A stretch of 13,527 nt of DNA from JBBQVO01 sp038211505 (GTDB taxonomy: Bacteria > Chloroflexota > Dehalococcoidia > DSTF01 > JACRBR01), in the NCBI GenBank assembly GCA_038211505.1, contig JBBQVO010000088.1, forward strand, positions 1 through 13,527. The letters run 5' to 3'. A program made the translations under genes and the position numbers. Each line of letters begins with the position of its first letter. Positions within the stretch are counted from its first letter, which is position 1. Shown piece by piece: positions 8,139 to 13,527 of the stretch. The notes below the pieces were generated by a model. That model saw nothing but the letters and a program-made list of their open reading frames with translations, did no database searches and was not told where the DNA came from.

Positions 8139-8451
8139 GGGTCTCGCGATCAGCGTCGTCGTCTACGGCGAGGTCATGAACGGCATCCTGCACTCCGACA
8201 ATCAGCTCGTCGATCTCAATCCCTGGCGATCGTTTCTTGCCGGCGTCGATATCCTCGATTTTACGCTGCCCCTCGCCGAGGCCTGGGCGCAGATCCGAGG
8301 CGATCTGCGCAAGGAACAGCAGATGCTGCCCGACAACGATCTGATGATCGCGGCGACGGCGATGCGCTTTGGCATGTGCCTCGTCAGTCACAACCTGAAG
8401 GACTTTGGCCGCATCGCCGGCCTCGATCTGCTGGTGCCGGACTCCGCGTAG
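8032..8451 (+). CDS. vapC: PIN-domain ribonuclease toxin, VapC family
   Basis: PIN toxins are Mg-dependent endoribonucleases that cut tRNA or rRNA and arrest growth when free of antitoxin. The 139-residue length is typical. Acidic catalytic residues are visible: Asp9 in Y-L-L-D-S-D, Glu47 in V-V-V-Y-G-E, and Asp101/Asp103 in L-P-D-N-D-L-M-I-A-A-T-A. The usual strand ending L-V-S-H-N (Asn121) is followed by K-D-F. The start ATG has AAGGA at 8019-8023 with an 8-base spacer. The gene overlaps the antitoxin frame by 107 bases, so the two are certainly co-transcribed. The active site looks complete. The RNA target cannot be read from the sequence. Confidence 0.87.
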   Translation: MPAAAYLLDSDICINVLRKRQRHTSLIEMIRAIRPEGLAISVVVYGEVMNGILHSDNQLVDLNPWRSFLAGVDILDFTLPLAEAWAQIRGDLRKEQQMLPDNDLMIAATAMRFGMCLVSHNLKDFGRIAGLDLLVPDSA

Positions 8452-8459
8452 GCATCGTC

Positions 8460-8465
8460 TACACT
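8460..8465 (+). promoter_or_regulatory. Candidate -10 element placing the oxidoreductase start codon at the transcript 5' end
   Basis: TACACT (4 of 6 to TATAAT) ends exactly 7 bases before the GTG at 8473. No good -35 and no Shine-Dalgarno are visible. The identical hexamer and spacing recur before the MOSC gene (12979-12984). Confidence 0.35.
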
Positions 8466-8472
8466 GCCGGTC

Positions 8473-9858
8473 GTGCCGTACTTCCACTACAAATCGCTCG
8501 ATGAGCTACGCGATGACGTCGGCGCGCGCGGCATCGAACTGCCGCTCGCCGATCGCTACGCGCGCATCGGTGACGCGGTGCGCATCGGTGGACGCGTCGC
8601 GTCGAATCGCATGGTCGTGCATCCGATGGAGGGCTGCGACGGCAACCTCGATGGCACGCCCGGCGAGCTCACATTCCGCCGCTGGCGCCGCTTCGCGGAA
8701 GGCGGCGCCGCGGTCCTCTGGGGCGAGGCGACGGCCGTCGTCCCCGAGGGCCGCGCCAATCCGCGCCAGCTGCTCATCTCGCCCGCAACCGCGCCGGAGA
8801 TCAAGCGCCTCCTCGACGAGAGCCGCGCCGCCCGCCGCGCCCGCTTCGGCACGGACGACGGCTTCCTTGCCGGCATGCAGCTGACGCACTCCGGGCGCTG
8901 GTCGCACGCCGGCGCGATCGTCGCGCATCACACACCGGCGATCGACGCTGTGCGAGGCGCCGCCGCGACGCCGATCTCCGACGTCGAGATCGAGGCGCTC
9001 GAAGAGCGCTTCGCCGAGGCGGCGACGCTGGCGCGCGACGTCGGGTTCGACTTCGTCGACATCAAGCAGTGCCACACGTATCTGCTCAACGAACTGCTCA
9101 GCGCGAACGCACGCGACGGCGCCTACGGCGGCAGCTTCGACCATCGCACCCGTTTCATCCGCAACGCCTTTGCCCGCCTGCGCGACGTCCTCGGCGACTC
9201 AATCATCCTCGCCACCCGCCTCAACGTCTTCGACAGCGTGCCCTACGCCGCCGATGCGTCGAACGTCGGCGTGGCCGTCGCGTCGGACGTCACCCCATGG
9301 GGCGCCGACGCCGACGACGCGACAGCGCCTGACCTCGCGGAGCCGCTGCGCCTGATCGGCGAGTTGCGTCCGCTCGGGCTGGCGATGCTGAATGTCACGA
9401 TGGGCAGCCCGTACTACAATCCCCACATCGGCCGCCCGTTTGAGAAGCCGCCCGTCGATGGCTACCTGCCGCCCGAGCACCCGCTCACAGGCGTCGAACG
9501 TCACATCCGCCTCACGGCCGAGGTGCAACGCGCGTACCCCGATCTCTCGGTCGTCGGCACCGGCTACTCGTGGCTGCGGCATTACGCACTGCACTCCGGC
9601 GAGGCCAACATCGCTCGCGGCGCCGTGACGATGGTCGGACTCGGCCGCGGCGCGCTCGCGTACCCCGACTTCGCCGCCGACGCACTCGCGCATGGCGCCA
9701 TGGAGCGCGACAAATCATGCATCGGCGTCAGCTACTGCACCGCGCTGATGCGCGCCAAACACAACGAATTCGGCCAGTACGCCACCGGCTGCGTCCCGCG
9801 CGATCGCCTCTACGTCGACGCTCTGAAATCGGCTCGCCGTACAGAAGGCTGGACCTGA
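8473..9858 (+). CDS. NADH:flavin oxidoreductase, Old Yellow Enzyme family, single-domain
   Basis: These FMN-dependent TIM-barrel enzymes reduce activated C=C bonds or related substrates using NAD(P)H. At 461 residues it is one domain only, without the extra FAD/NAD domain of 2,4-dienoyl-CoA reductases. Visible are R-M-V-V-H-P-M-E-G (FMN site near residue 50), L-T-H-S-G-R-W-S (near 137), and F-V-D-I-K-Q-C-H-T-Y-L-L with H201 and Y203, then Y-G-G-S-F-D-H-R-T-R-F. Classical members have His three residues before the second catalytic His or Asn; here it is Lys198. Three cysteines near the C-terminus (C416, C422, C440) are spaced C-x5-C-x17-C. The usual CxxC cluster motif is absent, so cluster binding is uncertain. 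The GTG start is 21 bases after vapC. The substrate is unknown. Confidence 0.85.
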   Translation: MPYFHYKSLDELRDDVGARGIELPLADRYARIGDAVRIGGRVASNRMVVHPMEGCDGNLDGTPGELTFRRWRRFAEGGAAVLWGEATAVVPEGRANPRQLLISPATAPEIKRLLDESRAARRARFGTDDGFLAGMQLTHSGRWSHAGAIVAHHTPAIDAVRGAAATPISDVEIEALEERFAEAATLARDVGFDFVDIKQCHTYLLNELLSANARDGAYGGSFDHRTRFIRNAFARLRDVLGDSIILATRLNVFDSVPYAADASNVGVAVASDVTPWGADADDATAPDLAEPLRLIGELRPLGLAMLNVTMGSPYYNPHIGRPFEKPPVDGYLPPEHPLTGVERHIRLTAEVQRAYPDLSVVGTGYSWLRHYALHSGEANIARGAVTMVGLGRGALAYPDFAADALAHGAMERDKSCIGVSYCTALMRAKHNEFGQYATGCVPRDRLYVDALKSARRTEGWT

Positions 9859-9910
9859 GCATTACTCGTCATAATGTTAGATCGCGACGAATGTGCCCAT
9901 CGCTCGTAGC

Positions 9911-9955
9911 GCAACCCGCTCGCTCCGCAACGCAATCGCACCGCAACCCGCTCGC
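9911..9955 (+). repeat. 13-base direct repeat GCAACCCGCTCGC
   Basis: Two exact copies, 9911-9923 and 9943-9955, lie 32 bases apart, surrounded by further CGCAACGCAATCGCACCGC-type low-complexity sequence. They sit immediately upstream of the family B hairpin and may be decayed parts of it. Confidence 0.6.
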
Positions 9956-9969
9956 ATCGCATCTCGCAC

Positions 9970-10005
9970 GTAGCGCGGGCTTTCCAGCCCGCGCGGGCAT
10001 CGAGG
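9970..10005 (+). repeat. Intergenic hairpin repeat, family B copy 1
   Basis: GCGCGGGCT (9973-9981) and AGCCCGCGC (9986-9994) form a perfect 9-base stem with a TTCC loop. The unit starts G-T-A-G and ends with GCGGGCATCGAGG. A diverged copy lies at 10048-10080. There is no T-run after the stem. Confidence 0.75.
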
Positions 10006-10047
10006 TCGGCGCCCCGGACAGTTCATAGTCGCCTATCCGCCAGCTCG

Positions 10048-10080
10048 TAGCGCGGCTTCAGCACGCGCGGGAATCGAGAT
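10048..10080 (+). repeat. Intergenic hairpin repeat, family B copy 2 (diverged)
   Basis: GTAGCGCGGCTTCAGCACGC followed by GCGGGAATCGAGAT aligns with copy 1 with two short deletions and a few substitutions. The stem is degraded, which suggests an older copy. Confidence 0.6.
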
Positions 10081-10094
10081 CTTCGTGGGATCAG

Positions 10095-10123
10095 TTGACA
10101 CGTACGCACTCGCACTCTACGAT
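10095..10123 (+). promoter_or_regulatory. Promoter of the aquaporin gene
   Basis: A perfect TTGACA (10095-10100), a 17-base spacer, then TACGAT (10118-10123; 4 of 6). The transcript would start near 10130, about 38 bases before the GTG start, and contain the GGAGG ribosome site at 10159-10163. Confidence 0.6.
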
Positions 10124-10167
10124 AGCTCTGATAACCCGAGCAGACCGCTTAGCATTTCGGAGGCGAC

Positions 10168-10980
10168 GTGGCTGATAACGACATGATGGTGCCGGCGCGT
10201 GAGTTCCACGCCGAGAACTTCCTCCCCGCCGACCTGCTCAATGAGTGGATTCGGCCCCTCATCGTGGAGATGCTCGGGCCGTTCGCGCTCGTCCTCATCG
10301 GCGCCGGCGCGATCATGACGGCGTTTACGCAGGGCTTCAGCGACGGCGGCACGCTCGTCCTCGTCGCCCTCGCTCATGGCTTGGCGATCGGCCTGATGGT
10401 CGCTGGCGCCGGACATATCTCCGGCGGGCACTACAATCCGGCCGTGACGATCGCCCTCTGGTTTGGCGGCAAGATCGGCACGATCAAGGCCATCGCCTAT
10501 GTGGTCGTGCAGTTGATCGGCGCGGTCGTCGGGGCGCTCGTTTTACGCTACATCTTCCCCGAAGTTACTCGCGACGCCACGAACCTCGGCGTGCCGGCGA
10601 TCATCCACGCCGGCGGCAACGCGCACATCATCGTCGGACGCGCGCACGGCTTCGTACTCGAAGTGATCATGACGTTCTTCCTCGTGTACGTCATCTGCGG
10701 CACCGCCGTCGATTCGCGTGGCGCGCACGCCATCGCGCCGCTCGCCATCGGCCTGACGATCACGATGGACATTCTCTTCGCCGGTCCGCTGACGGGCGCG
10801 GCGATGAACCCGGCACGGCATTTCGGCCCCGCGCTCGTGCAGGGCGAATGGAAAGACACCTGGATCTACTGGCTCGGCCCGATCATCGGCGGTCTGCTGG
10901 CGTCGTTCGTCCAGAACTACATTCTGATTGAGCGCGCCGACGCGGAGCCGATGGCGGAACCGACCGAACATCACTCGTGA
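10168..10980 (+). CDS. MIP-family channel (aquaporin) with TIP-like selectivity filter
   Basis: This is a six-helix membrane channel for water or small neutral solutes. Both pore motifs are present: H-Y-N-P-A-V-T (NPA at 90-92) and A-A-M-N-P-A-R-H-F-G-P (NPA at 214-216). Aligning without gaps to human AQP1 from memory puts the aromatic/arginine filter at His70, Ile202, Ala211 and Arg217. Classical water channels have F-H-C/T-R and glycerol channels W-G-F-R, whereas H-I-A-R is the pattern of plant tonoplast intrinsic proteins, some of which pass ammonia or urea. Loop C also contains His147 and His153. The N-terminus has about 25 soluble residues and the tail is acidic. GTG 10168 is chosen from GGAGG 4 bases upstream; ATG 10183 is an alternative. 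Family is firm and substrate is inference. Confidence 0.92.
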   Translation: MADNDMMVPAREFHAENFLPADLLNEWIRPLIVEMLGPFALVLIGAGAIMTAFTQGFSDGGTLVLVALAHGLAIGLMVAGAGHISGGHYNPAVTIALWFGGKIGTIKAIAYVVVQLIGAVVGALVLRYIFPEVTRDATNLGVPAIIHAGGNAHIIVGRAHGFVLEVIMTFFLVYVICGTAVDSRGAHAIAPLAIGLTITMDILFAGPLTGAAMNPARHFGPALVQGEWKDTWIYWLGPIIGGLLASFVQNYILIERADAEPMAEPTEHHS

Positions 10981-11023
10981 TCGACAACGCGAAACCGTTC
11001 GCCGATCACGGGCGACATCCGAC

Positions 11024-11071
11024 GGCGATGGGGCTCGCCACAACCGCCCGAACGGGCTGATAGCTCCTACC
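11024..11071 (+). ncRNA. Fluoride riboswitch (crcB motif)
   Basis: The aptamer matches the crcB motif consensus as I recall it. Stem GGCGA/TCGCC (11024-11028 with 11035-11039) encloses TGGGGC. A-C-A-A-C-C and stem GCCC/GGGC (11046-11049 with 11054-11057) follow, then TGATAGCTCCTAC. The loop G-run (about 11030-11034) can form the conserved pseudoknot with GCTCC (11063-11067). It lies directly upstream of a fluoride exporter gene, the usual partner. It is about 44 bases after the aquaporin stop, with no clear promoter of its own. Confidence 0.93.
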
Positions 11072-11085
11072 ACAGCCGGTAGGAG
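11064..11085 (+). promoter_or_regulatory. Riboswitch expression platform sequestering the crcB ribosome binding site
   Basis: CTCCTACC (11064-11071) and GGTAGGAG (11078-11085) are perfect 8-base inverted repeats with loop ACAGCC. The left arm includes bases needed for the fluoride pseudoknot; the right arm contains AGGAG, the only ribosome site for crcB. Fluoride binding should therefore free the site, a translational ON switch. There is no T-run, so this is not a terminator. Confidence 0.8.
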
Positions 11086-11097
11086 TCGCATGCCTCG

Positions 11098-11466
11098 ATG
11101 AACATCTTCTACGTAGCAATCGGCGGCTCGATCGGCTCGGTGGCGCGATACTACGTCACCGGCCGCGTCTCCGACTGGTACGGCCCCGGCGCGCTCGGCG
11201 TTTTCGCCGTCAACATCATCGGTTCGTTCATCATCGGCCTCTTCCTGACGCTCAGCGACGAGCGATTCATGTGGCCGTCGAACCTCCGCCTCCTCATCGC
11301 CGTCGGCTTCCTCGGCGGTTTCACGACATTCTCATCACTGACATGGGAGGCGTTCCAGCAGCTCGAAGCGTCCGACATCGCCGGCGCCTCGCTCAACATC
11401 CTCGCCAGCGTCGCCTGCGGCCTCGCCGCCGTCTACGCCGGCGTCCTCCTCGCCCGCACGGTTTGA
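11098..11466 (+). CDS. crcB: Fluoride channel CrcB/FluC
   Basis: CrcB/FluC proteins are small dimeric four-helix channels that let fluoride leave the cytoplasm. The 122-residue length is typical. Family marks are G-G-S-I-G-S-V-A-R-Y near the N-terminus, A-V-N-I-I-G-S-F-I-I-G with the conserved pore Asn, and G-F-L-G-G-F-T-T-F-S-S-L-T-W-E, which holds the Phe-box residues and the central sodium-site region. Four hydrophobic segments are evident. The riboswitch immediately upstream confirms the role. AGGAG lies 12 bases before this ATG, rather long. A three-codon frame ATG-CCT-CGA-TGA (11090-11101) sits between them, and its TGA overlaps the crcB ATG. Transcription may read through from the aquaporin gene. 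Confidence 0.95.
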   Translation: MNIFYVAIGGSIGSVARYYVTGRVSDWYGPGALGVFAVNIIGSFIIGLFLTLSDERFMWPSNLRLLIAVGFLGGFTTFSSLTWEAFQQLEASDIAGASLNILASVACGLAAVYAGVLLARTV

Positions 11467-11489
11467 GGCGATGCCCGAGGTGCACAGAC

Positions 11490-12851
11490 CTACCGCCCGC
11501 CCGCCGATTCTCCCCGCGCCCGCTCGATGCCTGAGAGAATCGCGTCGAGCGCGCTCGGATCACTCAGATAGCGCGTCACGCCCTGAAACTCCGCCTGCTG
11601 TAACGCGCCGCCGATCGCGTCATCGAGATCGAACTTGAACGTGCCGGCGTTCGTCAGCTGATCGGCGAGCTTGCGCGCCACCGGATCCGGATACGCATCG
11701 AGGCTCACCTGCCTGTTGACCGACGTGAAGCCGCCGCGCTGCACCCAGATCTTCTGCGCGTTGGCGCTGGCGATGTGGCGGAGGAACGAGCAGGTGCCCG
11801 GGTCGCTGTTGAAGGCATAGGCGACGTTTGCCCCGCCCGTCACCTTCCCGCCCGGCCACGGGAAGAAGTCGTAGTCGATGCCCGGCTGCGCGTTCGGAAA
11901 CCGCTTCTTGATTGCTGCCGTCGCAAAGCCGCCGATCGCCGTCATTGCCGACGCCGGCGGCGACTGAAACAGCGGATACGTCGCGTCTTCGAACGCCGTC
12001 CGGTTGATGCCCGCCGCGTCGCCCTGCACCGCATACCCCGGCGTTAGCGCCATCTTGCCGAACTTCGCCCACGCGTCCTTCATCTGCGCATCGGTGAACT
12101 TCGCACTGCCCTTGACCACATCGTCGTAGAGGCGGCCACTCTCTTGATTCAGCAAGATCTGCTGGATCGTGTCGCTGCCTGGAAACCCCGATCCCGATCC
12201 CGCCTCCTGTCCCATCGACCACGGCGGTGTGCCTTCGGACGCGATCTTGTCGGACAGCGCAATCAGATCGTCGAAACTCGAGTCGTTGGTCAGCGGTGTG
12301 TAACCGTGCGCCTGGAAGAATTTCGGATTGTAAAAGATCGTCGCCTTTGTGTCCGCCTTCATGAAGAATCCGTACAGCTTGCCGTTCACCGTCCCCAGAT
12401 CGACGAACGCCTTCGGATAGTTCGCCCGCACGTACTCCTCGAGGCCCGCGCACGCCGAGAGCGGCGTCAGCTTCCCCTCGTTCGCGAATTGCTGGAAGAG
12501 CCCGACCTCCGCCGGAATCGCCACGTCCGGCGGATTTCCACCCTCGACGCGTGTCGTCAGCAGCGACGTAATATCGCGCGACCCCGTGAAGTCCATGGTC
12601 CCGCCCCACGGCGCCACGAGCGCCCGAAACGACGCCAGCTCCGCGTCACTCCAGATGCCGAGCACGCTGACACCCTGCCCCGCGCCGGTGCCGGACGTGT
12701 CGACCTGCGTCGCGGCCGTGCCGCCGGCGCCGGTTGTGACGACTGCCGTCGTCGTCCTGCCGACGCCGTTTCCGGCGCCGCCGCACCCACTGACGAGCAG
12801 CGCCAACCCGAGCGCGGCCAGACTGATCGTTCTAAGACACGGGAGATGCAC
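11490..12851 (-). CDS. Extracellular solute-binding lipoprotein of an ABC transporter (family 1, sugar-type)
   Basis: This is the substrate-capturing component of an ABC importer, anchored outside the membrane. The 453-residue protein starts at GTG with AAGGA 6 bases upstream (12858-12862 on the opposite strand). A signal peptide runs to the lipobox L-V-S-G-C with Cys23 as the lipidation site. A low-complexity Thr/Gly linker (about 24-60) follows, then the binding fold: L-G-I-W-S-D-A-E-L, P-P-D-V-A-I-P-A-E, and K-A-D-T-K-A-T-I-F-Y-N-P-K-F-F-Q-A-H-G-Y, which is typical of carbohydrate-binding family 1 proteins. No permease or ATPase gene adjoins it: the downstream neighbour is convergent crcB 23 bases away and the upstream neighbour is divergent MOSC. 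The ligand is not predictable; sugar is the family default. Confidence 0.88.
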   Translation of the reverse strand: MHLPCLRTISLAALGLALLVSGCGGAGNGVGRTTTAVVTTGAGGTAATQVDTSGTGAGQGVSVLGIWSDAELASFRALVAPWGGTMDFTGSRDITSLLTTRVEGGNPPDVAIPAEVGLFQQFANEGKLTPLSACAGLEEYVRANYPKAFVDLGTVNGKLYGFFMKADTKATIFYNPKFFQAHGYTPLTNDSSFDDLIALSDKIASEGTPPWSMGQEAGSGSGFPGSDTIQQILLNQESGRLYDDVVKGSAKFTDAQMKDAWAKFGKMALTPGYAVQGDAAGINRTAFEDATYPLFQSPPASAMTAIGGFATAAIKKRFPNAQPGIDYDFFPWPGGKVTGGANVAYAFNSDPGTCSFLRHIASANAQKIWVQRGGFTSVNRQVSLDAYPDPVARKLADQLTNAGTFKFDLDDAIGGALQQAEFQGVTRYLSDPSALDAILSGIERARGESAGGR

Positions 12852-12893
12852 AGACGATCCTTCGTTGAATGAGGCTCACGATCGCGTCGTTGC

Positions 12894-12921
12894 ATCATAT
12901 CGGCCGTCGACGATCAGTCGA
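12894..12921 (-). promoter_or_regulatory. Candidate promoter of the solute-binding protein gene
   Basis: Read on the minus strand, TCGACT (12921-12916), a 16-base spacer and TATGAT (12899-12894; 5 of 6 to consensus). The transcript would start near 12887, about 36 bases before the GTG, leaving room for the AAGGA site. Confidence 0.4.
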
Positions 12922-12978
12922 TTCGGACACATACTCGAAGTGATGCGATCGTACTCGACGAGCGCGGAACGCGGATTG

Positions 12979-12984
12979 TACACT
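12979..12984 (+). promoter_or_regulatory. Candidate -10 element of the MOSC gene, probably leaderless
   Basis: TACACT ends 7 bases before ATG 12992, the same hexamer and spacing as before the oxidoreductase gene. TCGACG (12955-12960) is a weak -35 at 18 bases. No Shine-Dalgarno is present. Confidence 0.4.
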
Positions 12985-12991
12985 GACGACC

Positions 12992-13527
12992 ATGAGCGCA
13001 AGCGTCGTATCCGTGAACAGCAAAGAAACTCCCGGCGTCGGCAAGATTCCGCGCCCGTCGATCACGCTCGTCGCCAATCACGGCGTCGAGGGCGACTACC
13101 ACGCCGGTGCCTTCGTCCGCCATCGCTCGCGCGCGGCCAAAGATCCGACGCAGCCGAACATCCGCCAGGTGCACCTGATGCATAGCGAGCTGTTCGATGA
13201 GATGGCCACCCTCGGCATCACCGTCGAGCCCGGTCAGATGGGCGAGAACATCACGACGCGCGGCCTCGCGCTGCTCGAGCTCGCGCCCGGCACCCGCCTG
13301 TATCTCGGTGCCGCCGCAGTCATCGAGATCACCGGCGTCCGCAACCCATGCGCGCAGCTCAACGGCGTCGACGAGCGCCTCCTCGCGCAGGTCGCGCTGA
13401 AAGCCGACGACGGCAGCATCATCCGCAAAGCCGGCATTATGGCGATCGTCCTCGAAGGCGGCGACGTGCGCGCCGGCGACGCGATCACCGTCGTCGTACC
13501 GCAGGGCGACGCCGCGCATCAGCGTCT
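12992..13527 (+). CDS. MOSC-domain protein (3' end cut by window)
   Basis: MOSC domains bind molybdenum cofactor or carry sulfur, as in YiiM-type reductases and the C-terminus of moco sulfurase. The frame is open for 178 codons to the window edge. Visible are N-H-G-V-E-G-D-Y-H-A-G (residues 29-39), Q-V-H-L-M-H-S-E (59-66), P-G-Q-M-G-E-N-I-T-T (80-89) and T-G-V-R-N-P-C-A-Q-L (114-123), with Cys120 in the position of the conserved MOSC cysteine. A-G-I-M-A-I-V-L-E-G-G-D-V-R-A-G-D (147-163) is the usual C-terminal strand pair, so only a short tail is missing. It appears to be a stand-alone MOSC protein; no molybdopterin gene is nearby. The physiological substrate is unknown. Confidence 0.9.
   Translation, partial: MSASVVSVNSKETPGVGKIPRPSITLVANHGVEGDYHAGAFVRHRSRAAKDPTQPNIRQVHLMHSELFDEMATLGITVEPGQMGENITTRGLALLELAPGTRLYLGAAAVIEITGVRNPCAQLNGVDERLLAQVALKADDGSIIRKAGIMAIVLEGGDVRAGDAITVVVPQGDAAHQR

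Larger units (their letters stand above)
9859..10094. other. Non-coding stretch with hairpin and direct repeats
   Basis: No gene was found between the oxidoreductase and the aquaporin promoter. The stretch is dominated by short repeats. GCAACCCGCTCGC occurs at 9911-9923 and 9943-9955, and family B hairpins lie at 9970-10005 and 10048-10080. No tRNA was recognised. Confidence 0.6.

Noticed and set aside
11778..12872. Plus-strand open frames opposite the solute-binding protein gene
   Set aside because: They encode Arg-rich shadow sequence, while the minus strand has a ribosome site, signal peptide, lipobox and family motifs.

Overview
This is high-GC bacterial chromosomal DNA with mostly single-copy housekeeping and accessory genes. 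No ribosomal RNA, tRNA, phage or insertion-sequence gene was recognised. The gene set and the short GC-rich intergenic repeats fit an uncultured Chloroflexota-like or similar high-GC environmental bacterium. That assignment is inference from general appearance and is weak.

Layout. The window opens inside a MIP18/DUF59 iron-sulfur assembly gene (2-259). About 600 non-coding bases follow, holding two near-identical GC hairpin repeats and then two candidate promoters, a leader hairpin and an operator-like palindrome. Next is gltB-gltD (872-7076), encoding the large and small subunits of NADPH-dependent glutamate synthase. The gltB frame is cut by one in-frame amber codon at 4211-4213, exactly where the family has a conserved lysine; homology continues in the same frame on both sides. 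The gltD gene overlaps gltB by 8 bases and carries a 13-residue tandem duplication.

The middle (7077-8451) holds another copy of the GC repeat, a 78-residue two-helix membrane protein, and a Phd-like antitoxin / PIN toxin (VapBC-type) pair whose genes overlap by 107 bases. An Old Yellow Enzyme-family flavin oxidoreductase (8473-9858) follows. A 309-base gap then holds a second hairpin repeat family and a strong promoter for an aquaporin gene (10168-10980). The aquaporin selectivity-filter residues read His-Ile-Ala-Arg, the pattern of plant TIP channels rather than AqpZ or GlpF. After it comes a fluoride riboswitch (11024-11071) whose 3' arm can sequester the ribosome binding site of crcB/fluC (11098-11466).

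On the minus strand, converging on crcB, lies a lipoprotein solute-binding protein (11490-12851) with no permease gene beside it. It is divergent from a MOSC-domain gene that runs off the right edge (12992-13527).

How the genes relate. gltBD would form the ammonia-assimilating glutamate synthase, provided the amber codon is misread, corrected or a sequence error. The crcB unit is a self-contained fluoride-resistance module. Three genes (antitoxin, flavin oxidoreductase, MOSC) have a -10-like hexamer ending 6-7 bases before the start codon and no Shine-Dalgarno, which suggests leaderless transcripts. The other genes mostly have recognisable ribosome binding sites.

The best candidates for a second look are the amber codon in gltB, the duplication in gltD, the TIP-like aquaporin filter, the fluoride switch architecture and the leaderless pattern. 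I did not find a clearly new multi-gene system.
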